This document shows positions 42,518-51,040 of a DNA stretch of 64,000 nucleotides, piece after piece. Source of the stretch: Curtobacterium sp. VKM Ac-2865 (GTDB lineage: Bacteria; Actinomycetota; Actinomycetes; Actinomycetales; Microbacteriaceae); the NCBI RefSeq assembly GCF_015350905.1, contig NZ_JADKRZ010000005.1, positions 1 through 64,000 of the forward strand. Reading direction: 5' to 3'. The notes under the pieces are model-generated. The model did not search any database and was not told the DNA's origin. It was given only the letters and a program-made list of their open reading frames with translations. The translations under genes and the position numbers were made by a program. Each line of letters starts with the position of its first letter. Positions within the stretch are counted from its first letter, which is position 1.

Positions 42518-43561
42518 ATGCAGACAGACGGACAGCGCCTGCCGGGCGTCTCGTACGTGATGCCCGTCCTGAACGAGGTCACCGAGGTGCGCGCTGCCGT
42601 CGCGAGTCTCCTCGACCAGGACTACGCGGGGCCGTTCGAGGTCGTGCTGGCGCTCGGTCCCTCCATCGACGGCACGAACGAACTCGTCGCCGAGATGAGC
42701 GCCGCCGACCCCCGCATCCGCGCGGTCGACAACCCGGTGGGCTCCACGCCCGCCGGCCTCAACGTGGCGATCCGCGCATCGGAGCACCCCGTCGTGGTCC
42801 GGGTGGACGCGCACTCCGTCCTGCCGCCGGACTACACGCGCATCGCCGTCAGGACCCTGACCGAGTCCGGCGCGGACAACGTCGGCGGGATCATGCGGGC
42901 CGAGGGCCGGACGCCGTTCGAGAAAGCGGTGGCGCTCGCCTACGGCAGCCGCGTCGGCCTCGGCGGGACCCCGCACCACGTCGGCGGACAGGCCGGACCG
43001 GCCGAGACCGCCTACCTCGGTGTCTTCCGGCGCGACCGTCTGTTCGCGGTCGGGCTGTTCGACGAGGGCATCAAGCGTGGCCAGGACTGGGAGCTGAACC
43101 GGCGGTTGCGGACCACCGGCGGCACCGTCTGGTTCACGCCGGAGCTCGTCGTGACCTACCGGCCGCGACCGAGCCTGAAGCGGCTGATCCGGCAGTTCGT
43201 CGCCACGGGGCTGTGGCGGGGCGAGCTCGCCAGACGGTTCCCGGCGGGTAACGGCCTGCGGTACTTCGTGCCTCCGGTCATGGTGGCGGGGCTCGGCCTC
43301 GGGCTCATCGCCGGGATCGTCGGTGTCATCGGCGCAGCACTCGGCAGTGCTGCCGCGTGGGCGCTGCTCGGGTTCGTCGTCCCCGCGGTCTACCTGGTGT
43401 TCGTCGTCGTCGGCGCACTGGCGGTCTCCCGTCGCTCCGACGCGGCCACACGGGCGTGGCTGCTCGTCGTCCTGCCCTGCATCCACATCGGCTGGGGGGT
43501 CGGGTTCATCGTCGGGTTCCTGACGCGGACCTCCGAGCTGACCACCCACACCGGACGGTGA
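42518..43561 (+). CDS. GT2 family glycosyltransferase with C-terminal membrane helices
   Basis: 347 residues. The GT-A fold starts with VSYVMPVLNEVTEVRAAVASLLDQDY; the acidic metal site is VVRVDAHSVLPPDY, and the acceptor-side motif is RGQDWELNRRLR. Three or four membrane helices fill about 250-340. It resembles membrane-anchored succinoglycan/ExoA-type transferases. First gene of a four-gene plus-strand run for a cell-surface polymer. ATG 42518 has GAGGGA 4-5 nt upstream. It overlaps the next gene by 4 bp. Confidence 0.85.
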   Translation: MQTDGQRLPGVSYVMPVLNEVTEVRAAVASLLDQDYAGPFEVVLALGPSIDGTNELVAEMSAADPRIRAVDNPVGSTPAGLNVAIRASEHPVVVRVDAHSVLPPDYTRIAVRTLTESGADNVGGIMRAEGRTPFEKAVALAYGSRVGLGGTPHHVGGQAGPAETAYLGVFRRDRLFAVGLFDEGIKRGQDWELNRRLRTTGGTVWFTPELVVTYRPRPSLKRLIRQFVATGLWRGELARRFPAGNGLRYFVPPVMVAGLGLGLIAGIVGVIGAALGSAAAWALLGFVVPAVYLVFVVVGALAVSRRSDAATRAWLLVVLPCIHIGWGVGFIVGFLTRTSELTTHTGR

Positions 43562-44394
43562 CGCACGTGAGCGACTCCCAACACGACCGTGGCGAACGCG
43601 GCTACGCCCACCCCACCTCCATCGCCGAGCTGCGGGCGGTGGCGCAGCCGGACGAGGTCCGAGCGCGCGCCAACGCCGAGCACTGGACCGCGTCGCTGTA
43701 CCTCCGGGACATCTCGCCGTACCTGACCTGGGTGCTGCTGAAGACCCGCGTCAGCGCGAACCAGGTGACCGGCCTGATGATCCTGGTCGGGTGGTCGGTC
43801 GCCGCGGCACTGCTCATCCCGGGGTTCTGGGGCGCCGCACTGGCGCTCGTGCTCGGGCAGCTGCAGATGCTCGTCGACTGCTCGGACGGCGAGGTCGCCC
43901 GGTGGCGCGGCACCCGGTCACCCGCCGGGGTCTTCCTCGACAAGGTCGGGCACTACACGACCGAAGGACTCATCCCCATCGCTCTCGGCGTCCGTGCCGC
44001 GACGTGGCCGATCCACGGGGCGGACTGGATGTGGACGACGATCGGGTGCGCGCTCGGCCTGGTCATCGTGCTGAACAAGGCGTTGAACGACATGGTCCAC
44101 GTGGCGCGCGCCAACTCCGGTCTCGAGAAGCTCGTCGACCGTCGAGACGCCTCGACGGCACCGTCGGGCCGACGACTCGCCTCGCTGCGCAAGGTCGCCC
44201 GCTTCCTGCCGTTCCACCGGCTGTACCACTCGGTCGAGCTCTCCATCCTGGCGTTCGTCTTCGCGCTGATCGGGCTCGTCGTCGGCCACCCGCTGGTGGA
44301 CCGGGTCCTGGTCGGGGCGCTCCTGCCGCTGGCGGTCATCGCCACCGCCGGGCACTTCCTGGCGATCATCTCGTCGAAGCGGGTCCGCGCGTGA
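43558..44394 (+). CDS. CDP-alcohol phosphatidyltransferase family membrane enzyme
   Basis: 278 residues. The CDP-alcohol motif is present as DCSDGEVAR (Asp107, Asp110, Gly111, Ala114, Arg115), then Gly124 and Asp128, but the fourth Asp of the D-x2-DG-x2-AR-x8-G-x3-D-x3-D consensus is His132 (LDKVGH). That position normally carries the catalytic base. Several membrane helices surround it (about 68-105, 150-180, 230-275). By family it joins a CMP-activated head group to a polyprenol or lipid alcohol; in this cluster a glycopolymer primer or decoration is likely. The GTG start overlaps the upstream stop (GTGA); GTG 43567 is also possible. Confidence 0.82.
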   Translation: MTHVSDSQHDRGERGYAHPTSIAELRAVAQPDEVRARANAEHWTASLYLRDISPYLTWVLLKTRVSANQVTGLMILVGWSVAAALLIPGFWGAALALVLGQLQMLVDCSDGEVARWRGTRSPAGVFLDKVGHYTTEGLIPIALGVRAATWPIHGADWMWTTIGCALGLVIVLNKALNDMVHVARANSGLEKLVDRRDASTAPSGRRLASLRKVARFLPFHRLYHSVELSILAFVFALIGLVVGHPLVDRVLVGALLPLAVIATAGHFLAIISSKRVRA

Positions 44395-45299
44395 CCCCGT
44401 CCACCGCCAGGCGTCACGCGGTCCCACACCGCGACCGTCCGCGCATCGCCGTCGTGAGCCTGTCCCAGGGCACCCGCCCGGACGACCTGCGTCGGGGACT
44501 CGACAGCGTGCTCGCCCAGCAGGGCGTCGAGCTCGACGTCGTCTGCGTCGGCAACGGCTGGCAGCCGACGGGGCTGCCGGAGGGTGTCCGGTCGCTGGCG
44601 CTCCCGGAGAACGTCGGGATCCCAGCTGGGCGGAACGCGGGCGCCGAGGTCGTCGACGGCGACTACGTGTTCTTCCTCGACGACGACGCCTCGATCCCGT
44701 CGGAGACGTTCCTGCGGGACGCCGTCGCGCTGTTCGAGCGGGACCCGTCCCTCGGGCTCGTGCAGCCCCGGGTGGTCGACCCGTCCGGCGCGACGAACCC
44801 GCTGCGGTGGGTGCCGCGCATCCGGAAGGGCGACCCGACCGAGTCGTCACCCGTCTTCTCCGTGTGGGAGGGCGCCGTCGTGCTGCCCATGGACGTGTAC
44901 CGCGCCGTCGGTGGGTGGGGTGCGCCGTACTTCTACGCGCACGAGGGCATCGAGCTCGCCTGGCGCGTCTGGGACGCCGGCCGTCGGACCTGGTACGCCG
45001 GGGACCTCGTCGCGCACCACCCGGCGATCGACCCGTCCCGGCACAGCGAGTACATCCGGTTGAACGCCCGGAACCGCGTCTGGCTCGCGCGGCGCAACCT
45101 GCCGGCTCCGCTCCGCTCCGTGTACGTCGGGTCGTGGGCCGTGATCCAGGTCCTGCGCTGGTGGCAGCACCCGCGCCGCCTGCGGGTCTGGTTCGCCGGT
45201 GTCCGTGAGGGCTGGACGAGCGACTGCGGTCCGGCCCGACCCATCGGCTGGCTCACCATCGGCCGGATGACCCTGGCCGGCCGCCCGCCCGTCGTCTGA
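44391..45299 (+). CDS. GT2 family glycosyltransferase, soluble
   Basis: 302 residues without membrane helices. The GT-A start is IAVVSLSQGTRPDDLRRGLDSVL, the DXD-like site is YVFFLDDDASIPSETF, and the catalytic-loop region is YFYAHEGIELAWRVWDAG. It resembles rhamnosyl- or galactofuranosyl-type GT2 enzymes, but the sugar cannot be read from sequence. The GTG overlaps the CDP-alcohol gene by 4 bp, so the first three genes are coupled. Confidence 0.85.
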   Translation: MTPSTARRHAVPHRDRPRIAVVSLSQGTRPDDLRRGLDSVLAQQGVELDVVCVGNGWQPTGLPEGVRSLALPENVGIPAGRNAGAEVVDGDYVFFLDDDASIPSETFLRDAVALFERDPSLGLVQPRVVDPSGATNPLRWVPRIRKGDPTESSPVFSVWEGAVVLPMDVYRAVGGWGAPYFYAHEGIELAWRVWDAGRRTWYAGDLVAHHPAIDPSRHSEYIRLNARNRVWLARRNLPAPLRSVYVGSWAVIQVLRWWQHPRRLRVWFAGVREGWTSDCGPARPIGWLTIGRMTLAGRPPVV

Positions 45300-45342
45300 C
45301 CCGGTCCCGATCCCGACCCGCACCACGAGAGAGCAGCGCAGC

Positions 45343-46575
45343 ATGTCGATCCTCAGCGACGCCCGCACTGCCGTCCGGCTCGTCCGACGGCTCCTGCGAT
45401 CCCGATCGAGCCGGCAGGCCCTTGCGCGCCGACTCCCCACGCAGGAGCGGTTGGCACCGGGGAGCATCGAGGTCGCGGTGTACTTCGCGGACGGGCCCGT
45501 GAACATGTACCAGGTGCGGCAGTGGTACGAGCCGCTCGCCGAGCTCTCGCGGACGCACCCGGTCGCGATCATCTCGCGGAACCCGGGCACGATGCTCACA
45601 CTGCTCGACGAGGCGCCCGTCACCGCGGTCTACGCCCGCCAGGTCGTCGACCTGGAACGCTTCGTCGACGAGCAGGCGCCGAAGCTGGTGCTCTACGTGA
45701 ACCAGAACGCCCGCAACTTCCAGATGATGCGGTACGGGCGCACGTGGCACGTCTTCGTCAACCACGGCGAGAGCGACAAGATGTACATGACGACGAACCA
45801 GTTCAAGGCGTACGACTACGCCCTGATCGCCGGTGAGGCCGCTCGTGACCGCCTGTCCGAAGCGCTCTGGGACTACGACGTCGAGCACCGGGCGATCGCG
45901 ATCGGGCGTCCGCAGGCGGACCACTTCGCCGGGAAGCCGCCGTACCCGGCCGACGACCGCACCGTCGTGCTCTACGCCCCGACCTGGGAGGGGGACCGCG
46001 AGGCGGCCGCCTACGGGTCGATCGCGAGTCACGGCACGACCATCGCGGACCGGGTGCTCGCGTCGCCCCGACACCGTCTGGTCTACCGCCCGCACCCGCG
46101 CAGCGGCGTCGTGGACGCGGCGTACCGTGCCGCGCACGAGCGCATCGTCGCAGCGATCGCGGCCGCCAACACCGCGGACCCGTCGGCGCACCACGTGTAC
46201 GACGACGGGCCCGGGCTGGGCTGGCAGCTCGCCGACGCGGACGTGGCGATCACGGACATCAGCGCGATGATCTACGACCGGCTCGCCGTCGGGAAGCCCC
46301 TGATCGTCACGCGCCCGGTCGCGGCCGGCGCGGACGTCGACGAGCGCGGCTACCTGACCGCGGCGAACTGGCTGCTGGCCGCGGACGCCGACCAGGTGGT
46401 CGCCCGTGTGGACGCTGCGGCACACGACGCGAGTCAGCTGGCAGACCTGCGCCGGTGGGTGGAGCGGTACTTCGGGGACACGACGCCCGGCGCCGCGACG
46501 GCCCGCTTCCACGACGCCGTCGAACGGCTCGTCGCGCGCTGGCACGAGGTCGACCGGGACCACGGCACGGCCTGA
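45343..46575 (+). CDS. CDP-glycerol glycerophosphotransferase family protein (TagF/TagB-like)
   Basis: 410 residues with the GT-B-like glycerophosphotransferase core: HVFVNHGESDKMYMTTNQFKAYDY (donor/acceptor His region), APTWEG, YRPHPRSG, and the donor site VAITDISAMIYDRLAVGKPLIVTRP. These motifs build poly(glycerol-phosphate) or poly(ribitol-phosphate) teichoic chains from CDP-activated alcohols. It is peripheral, with a basic N-terminal amphipathic region (about 10-35). It lies 43 bp after the GT2 gene and is probably in the same operon. With the exporter and nucleotidyltransferase downstream it defines the cluster as teichoic-acid-like. Confidence 0.87.
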   Translation: MSILSDARTAVRLVRRLLRSRSSRQALARRLPTQERLAPGSIEVAVYFADGPVNMYQVRQWYEPLAELSRTHPVAIISRNPGTMLTLLDEAPVTAVYARQVVDLERFVDEQAPKLVLYVNQNARNFQMMRYGRTWHVFVNHGESDKMYMTTNQFKAYDYALIAGEAARDRLSEALWDYDVEHRAIAIGRPQADHFAGKPPYPADDRTVVLYAPTWEGDREAAAYGSIASHGTTIADRVLASPRHRLVYRPHPRSGVVDAAYRAAHERIVAAIAAANTADPSAHHVYDDGPGLGWQLADADVAITDISAMIYDRLAVGKPLIVTRPVAAGADVDERGYLTAANWLLAADADQVVARVDAAAHDASQLADLRRWVERYFGDTTPGAATARFHDAVERLVARWHEVDRDHGTA

Positions 46576-46615
46576 CCCGCCGCGAGTGGCGCGCCGCCCG
46601 CGGGCTCGGACGTCG

Positions 46616-46918
46616 TCAGGGTGCCATGCCCGGCCCGACGAGCGACATGCGCCACAGGTACTCGGAGCGGTCGGGGCGCCGCCACCGGACGATGACCACG
46701 CCGGTCTCGTCAGGAGCGGCGCCGAAGACCGCGATGCCGAGGCTGCGACCGGGGTCGAGTCGGCGGACGACGAGCGGTGGGCAGTACCCGGTGCCGAGGT
46801 GGGTCAGGCTGAGGCCGTCGACGGGTTCGTCCCCGATGTTGACGAGGTCGTAGCGGCGGGGTGCGGCCGTGCGGTCGACGGCGAAGGGGACAGCGTAGGC
46901 GGTTGGTGTGGTGGGCAT
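46616..46918 (-). CDS. Small hypothetical protein, all-beta
   Basis: 100 residues with no membrane segment and no motif I recognise. The pattern PRRYDLVNIGDEPVDGLSLTHLG and DETGVVIVRWRRPD suggests a small immunoglobulin-like or beta-sandwich domain. It sits between the glycosyltransferases and the exporter genes, on the exporter strand and about 120 bp beyond the ATPase stop. Its upstream region is unusually G-rich. It may be a specificity or accessory protein of the polymer pathway, by position only. Confidence 0.6.
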   Translation of the reverse strand: MPTTPTAYAVPFAVDRTAAPRRYDLVNIGDEPVDGLSLTHLGTGYCPPLVVRRLDPGRSLGIAVFGAAPDETGVVIVRWRRPDRSEYLWRMSLVGPGMAP

Positions 46919-47033
46919 GTGGGGAGGTTAGGGGGAGGGTCCGACGGTGGGGGCGCGGGAACAGCCCCGGGGGCGTGGGGCTGTGGAGGGGGTGCGGGGT
47001 GGGCGGGTTGTGGTGGGGAGGGGAGGCCGCAGC
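46919..47033 (+). other. Dense G-run tract (possible G-quadruplex region)
   Basis: About 115 bp with more than ten runs of three or more G on the plus strand and few C-runs, an asymmetry not seen elsewhere in the window. It holds no gene. It lies just upstream of the small hypothetical gene and just past the ABC ATPase stop, both on the minus strand, so its RNA would be C-rich. Confidence 0.6.
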
Positions 47034-47038
47034 CTCGC

Positions 47039-47809
47039 TCAGATCCCGTAGTCCGCCGCGTAGCGCGCCAGAGCGTCCTCGATCGGGCCGTCCAGCTGCA
47101 GACGTCCCTTGTCCAGGTACAGCCCGCGGTCACAGAAGCGTCGGAGGTCCTTGTCGCTGTGGGACACGAAGAACAGCGTCCGACCGCCGGCGAGCAGCTC
47201 CTCGATGCGCTTGTAGCACTTCTCGCGGAACGCCTTGTCGCCGACCGCCAGGACCTCGTCGACGAGGATCACCGGTTCGTCCAGCCGGGAGATCACGGCG
47301 AACGCGATCCGCACCTTCATGCCGCTCGACAGGTGCTTGTACGGGGTGTCGACGAAGTCGCCGATCTCGGCGAACTCGATGATCTCGTCGAAGTCGGCGC
47401 GGATCTCGGCCCGGGTCATGCCGTGCAGCCCGGCCGTCAGGTAGACGTTGTCCCGCACCGAGAGATCGCCGACGAACCCGCCGGTGATCTCGATGAGCGG
47501 TGCCACGCCCGCGCCGACGTGGACCCGGCCCTCGTCCGGCAACATCACCTGGGCGACGAGCTTCAGCAGGGTCGACTTGCCCTGCCCGTTGCGTCCCACG
47601 ACCCCGATCGCCTCTCCGGGCCGGACGTCGAACGAGACGTGGCGCAGCGCCCAGAACTCGTCCCCGCGCTTGCGTCGTGTCCGACCGCCGAACAGGTCCT
47701 TGAAGCTGCGGCTGGCCCGCCGGTTGCGCTTGAACCGGATGCCGGCGTCGCGGACGGAGATGACCGGGGCCGCCGCCGTGGCCGACGGACTGGACTGGGT
47801 GGCGGTCAT
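47039..47809 (-). CDS. Polysaccharide/teichoic acid ABC exporter ATPase (TagH/Wzt-like)
   Basis: 256 residues. Walker A is GRNGQGKST, the signature is LSSGM, Walker B is VILVDEVLAVGD, and the H-loop is FFVSHSD. The FWALRHVSFDVRPGEAIGVVGRNG region and VGAGVAPLIEITGGF are typical of TagH/RfbE/Wzt subfamily ATPases that power export of undecaprenyl-linked polymers. It has no carbohydrate-binding C-terminal domain. ATG 47809 shares one base with the permease stop (TGATG), preceded by AAGGAG. Confidence 0.92.
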   Translation of the reverse strand: MTATQSSPSATAAAPVISVRDAGIRFKRNRRASRSFKDLFGGRTRRKRGDEFWALRHVSFDVRPGEAIGVVGRNGQGKSTLLKLVAQVMLPDEGRVHVGAGVAPLIEITGGFVGDLSVRDNVYLTAGLHGMTRAEIRADFDEIIEFAEIGDFVDTPYKHLSSGMKVRIAFAVISRLDEPVILVDEVLAVGDKAFREKCYKRIEELLAGGRTLFFVSHSDKDLRRFCDRGLYLDKGRLQLDGPIEDALARYAADYGI

Positions 47810-48633
47810 CACAGCTCCTTGAGGACGCGGTGTTCGCTGCGCCGGAAGACGACGAGGCCCACGGTGACCACGACCGCCGTGATGACGACCGAGACGAGGA
47901 CCTCGAACCAGTCGAGCTGGCTCGGGAAGAACGCCGAACGGTAGATCCCGAAGATGCCCGTCAGCGGGTTCACCGCCGCGAGGTCGTGCAGGGAGTCGGG
48001 GAGCGCCTGGGTGCTGTAGATGATGGGGGAGGCGTAGAACGCGAACCGGAGCACCAGCTTCACCGCACGCTCGAGGTCGCGGAAGAAGACGACGAGCGGC
48101 GCCACGATGAGCCCGAGGCCGTAGACGAGTGCGCACTGCAGGACGATCGCCAGTGGGTAGAGCACGACCTGCCAGTGCAGGTGGGCGCCGGTCGCGATCA
48201 CGAAGACCGCCAGCACCGGGATGCTCAGGAGGAACTCGATGGCCTTCGACGCGACGATCCTGGCGACCCAGATGCTCCGCGGGATCGTGGTCGAGCGGAT
48301 GAGCTTCGACTCCTTGATGAACGCCCGCGTGGAGTCGGACACGCTGCCCGTGAACCACATCCAGGGCAACAGGGCAGCCAGGAGGAACACGATGTACGGC
48401 TCTTCGCCGACTGACCCGCGGTGGAACACCTGGGTGAAGACGAACCAGTAGATCCCCGACATCACGAGCGGGTCGAGGATCGACCAGAAGTACCCGAGCG
48501 CGGACGTCGAGTACCGCACCCGCAGGTCGCGCTTGGTCAGCAACCAGAGCGCATGACGGTAGCGCCGACCGGCTCCGCGTGACGCCGGCGGAGCGGCGGT
48601 CACCGGTGCGGTCGGCGCACTCGCTGTCGTCAT
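47809..48633 (-). CDS. Polysaccharide/teichoic acid ABC exporter permease (TagG/Wzm-like)
   Basis: 274 residues with six membrane helices and the ABC-2 polysaccharide export signature: cytosolic N-terminal amphipathic LLTKRDLRVRYSTSALGYFWSILDPL, then VNPLTGIFGIYRSAFF near the C-terminus. It forms the channel that flips the completed lipid-linked polymer outward, with the coupled ATPase downstream. Residues 1-25 are Ala/Pro/Thr-rich and probably disordered. It starts 41 bp after the nucleotidyltransferase stop on the same strand. Confidence 0.92.
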   Translation of the reverse strand: MTTASAPTAPVTAAPPASRGAGRRYRHALWLLTKRDLRVRYSTSALGYFWSILDPLVMSGIYWFVFTQVFHRGSVGEEPYIVFLLAALLPWMWFTGSVSDSTRAFIKESKLIRSTTIPRSIWVARIVASKAIEFLLSIPVLAVFVIATGAHLHWQVVLYPLAIVLQCALVYGLGLIVAPLVVFFRDLERAVKLVLRFAFYASPIIYSTQALPDSLHDLAAVNPLTGIFGIYRSAFFPSQLDWFEVLVSVVITAVVVTVGLVVFRRSEHRVLKEL

Positions 48634-48673
48634 GGGGTCCTTCCGGCCGGGATCACCGAGAGGAGACCGATGC

Positions 48674-49369
48674 TCAGGCGAACAGCTCGTTCGCGCGCTC
48701 GAGGTCCTCGGCGAAGTCGATCTCGACCGCGTAGAGGTCGGAGATGTCGATCGGCGTCCAGCGTAGACCGTCCTCGGCGATGGCTGCCTCGATGCCGCCC
48801 TCGAAGTACTCCTGGTCGTCGACCCGGCCGAGCTGGTGGATCAGGGCCTGCTTGTCCGCTGCGGCGACGTAGTTGATGCCGACGGCCTCGCCGAGCCCAC
48901 CGACGACCTGCTTCGAGAGCTTCTGGATGAAGCCCTCGGCGTCGACGGTGTACTTGACCTCTTCGTCGGAGACCTTCTCGGTGTTGACGCTGACGAAGGA
49001 CCGCTTCTGGTCCATCATGTCGGCGGCACGGACGAGCGCACGCGGGTCGAAGACGACGTCTCCGTTCATCCAGAGGACGCCGTCCTTGCCCGTGGCCTTG
49101 AGCGCACGGAGCAGGCTCTTCGACGTGTTGGTGGAGTCGTAGGACTCGTTGTGCACGAAGGAGGCCTCCGGGAAGGCCTCGATGATGTACTCGGACTTGT
49201 AGCCGACGACGACGGTCACCTTGGCGCGCGATCCGAACGCGGCGCGGATGTTGTCGAACTGCTGCTGCATGATGGTGCGGCCGTCGCGGAGCTCCGTGAG
49301 CGGCTTCGGCAGGCTGCGCCCGAGGCGGCTGCCCATCCCCGCTGCGAGGATGACGATCTGCGTGGTCAT
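48674..49369 (-). CDS. Sugar/alcohol-phosphate nucleotidyltransferase (choline/glycerol-P cytidylyltransferase-like)
   Basis: 231 residues, NTP_transferase fold. The signature is ILAAGMGSRLGRSLPKPLTEL (about 6-26), the metal site is LWMNGDVVFDPRAL, and later motifs are FEGGIEAAIAEDG and YAVEIDFAEDLERA. The short form resembles LicC-type phosphocholine cytidylyltransferases and related enzymes that make CDP-activated alcohols. That would supply the CDP-alcohol or CDP-glycerol type transferases of this cluster; this is inference. ATG 49369 has GGAAGGGA 6 nt upstream. First gene of the minus-strand exporter operon. Confidence 0.8.
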   Translation of the reverse strand: MTTQIVILAAGMGSRLGRSLPKPLTELRDGRTIMQQQFDNIRAAFGSRAKVTVVVGYKSEYIIEAFPEASFVHNESYDSTNTSKSLLRALKATGKDGVLWMNGDVVFDPRALVRAADMMDQKRSFVSVNTEKVSDEEVKYTVDAEGFIQKLSKQVVGGLGEAVGINYVAAADKQALIHQLGRVDDQEYFEGGIEAAIAEDGLRWTPIDISDLYAVEIDFAEDLERANELFA

Positions 49370-49642
49370 GGTGTCCCTTCCGGTGTCCGCCCGCGCGCCC
49401 TGGGGCACGGGCGGGCCTCGTCGAGTCTGCTCCGGGTGCATCCGAATTGTCCGAGAGTCGCGCCGGACGGTACGTCAGGCGGCTGGACGGGAACGGAACC
49501 GAGCAGGTTTCCAAGTGGTGAACACTCCGTCGTGCCCCGGTGAATCATACGGAAAGTCCTGCCCAGAGCGGCCTTCTGCGGTCGATCGTGGTCATTTCGT
49601 GACACTGGGGAGTCCGCTTCGTCGATGTCGGTCCGGCGTTGG

Positions 49643-49648
49643 TACGGT
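49643..49648 (+). promoter_or_regulatory. -10 box of the second ABC transporter
   Basis: TACGGT ends 6 nt before GTG 49655. The 285-bp gap upstream (49370-49654) contains no gene that I can support. Confidence 0.4.
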
Positions 49649-49654
49649 TGGCGC

Positions 49655-51040
49655 GTGGTGGCTGCTGGGGACGACGGGGACGTGTACGCGACGTCGGATG
49701 CTGCCTGGATGACGGAGACGACCGAGATCGACGACGCGGCCGACGCCGCCGAGGCAGCGGCTGACCGAGAGGCCGCCGGGGACCTGGCGGACGACGACGC
49801 GGCGGGGGACGACCCGGCCGAGCACGACACCGGGGAGAACGACACGGGGGAGAACGATGCGGGGGACCGCCCTGGACAGGACGGCATGACCGACGACGAC
49901 GCTGCGGCGGCCGTCCGCGAGCCGGCGGTCCTGCCGGCCGTGGTCGCTCCGAGCACGAAGGGGAAGCCCAGGGGGAAACGCCCCGGGCGCGCGACGCGAC
50001 CCCAGGGGTCGGCAGCGACGAGACCGACGCCGGACACGGACGCGGCCACGGACACGGCGGGGGCCGATGCGGGCAGTCGTGCCGAGCCTCCCGTCCGCGA
50101 CGCAGCCGGCGGTCCCGACGACGCGACGCGCGATGCCGGGAGGCCCGGTGACGGTCCGCGGGACCAGCGCGCGCCCGGCGGCGCGGCGCGACCCACCAAG
50201 AAGGCGACCGGCGCCCCCGCGAAGAAGCGCGCCCCGCGGCAGACGCCCACCCAGCGAGCCGGCACGTCCGCGCCGCAGCAGCCCGTCGTGCTCCGCGCGG
50301 ACGGCCTGGTGAAGCGGTACGGGCAGACCCTCGCGGTCGACGCCGTGGACCTCGAGATCCGCCGCGGTTCGATCTTCGGCGTCGTCGGTCCGAACGGCGC
50401 CGGCAAGACCACCACGCTCTCGATGCTCACCGGCCTGCTGCGTCCGGACGCCGGCACCGCGACCGTGCTCGACCACGACGTGTGGGCAGACCCCGTCGCC
50501 GCGAAGCGCAGCATGGGCGTGCTGCCCGACCGGCTGCGCCTGTTCGACCGGCTCACCGGCGCGCAGCTCCTCTACTACTCGGCGACGCTCCGCGGGCTCG
50601 ACGGCAGGACCGCCCGCGCGCGGAGCGCCGACCTCGCCGAGGCCTTCGGGCTCGGGGACGCGCTCGGGCGGCAGGTCGCGGACTACTCCGTCGGCATGGC
50701 GAAGAAGATCGCCCTCGCCGCCACGCTGATCCATTCGCCGCGCGTGCTCGTGCTCGACGAACCGTTCGAGTCCGTCGACCCGGTCAGCTCGGCCACCATC
50801 GTCGAGATCCTCCGTCGGTACACACAGGGCGGCGGCACCGTCGTGCTGTCGAGTCACTCCATGGAGCTCGTCCAGCGCACGTGCGACTCCGTGGCGATCA
50901 TCGTCGGCGGGAAGGTGCTGGCGTCGGGGACGATGCCGGCGGTCCGTGGACGGAAGAGCCTCGAGGACAAGTTCGTCGAGCTCGCCGGTGGGCGCGTCGT
51001 CGCAGAGAGCATGGAATGGTTGCACAGCTTCTCCGGCTGA
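49655..51040 (+). CDS. ABC-2 type exporter ATPase with about 210-residue disordered charged N-terminus
   Basis: 461 residues. The ATPase covers about 213-445: Walker A GPNGAGKT (245-252), signature YSVGMAKK, Walker B VLVLDEPFESVD, H-loop LSSHS. The first 210 residues are low complexity: an acidic Ala/Asp/Glu part (about 18-80, with GENDTGENDAGD repeats), then a basic Lys/Pro/Ala part (about 165-205) with KKATGAPAKKRAPRQ. Normal family members start directly at the ATPase. The start is uncertain: GTG 49655 fits the leaderless pattern, and ATG 49709 is an alternative. A perfect copy of the dispersed 15-mer lies in the extension (50082-50096). It overlaps the permease gene by 25 bp. Confidence 0.82.
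   Translation: MVAAGDDGDVYATSDAAWMTETTEIDDAADAAEAAADREAAGDLADDDAAGDDPAEHDTGENDTGENDAGDRPGQDGMTDDDAAAAVREPAVLPAVVAPSTKGKPRGKRPGRATRPQGSAATRPTPDTDAATDTAGADAGSRAEPPVRDAAGGPDDATRDAGRPGDGPRDQRAPGGAARPTKKATGAPAKKRAPRQTPTQRAGTSAPQQPVVLRADGLVKRYGQTLAVDAVDLEIRRGSIFGVVGPNGAGKTTTLSMLTGLLRPDAGTATVLDHDVWADPVAAKRSMGVLPDRLRLFDRLTGAQLLYYSATLRGLDGRTARARSADLAEAFGLGDALGRQVADYSVGMAKKIALAATLIHSPRVLVLDEPFESVDPVSSATIVEILRRYTQGGGTVVLSSHSMELVQRTCDSVAIIVGGKVLASGTMPAVRGRKSLEDKFVELAGGRVVAESMEWLHSFSG

Noticed and set aside
42106-43251. Open frames across the 70-bp array that could encode repeat-containing proteins
   Set aside because: Frames are open on both strands because of extreme G+C. The peptides are Arg/Pro/Ala-rich shadows, and no ribosome-binding site or family match supports them.
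49370-49654. Small gene in the gap before the second ABC transporter
   Set aside because: No frame with a start, ribosome-binding site and protein-like composition; only the TACGGT box is supportable.
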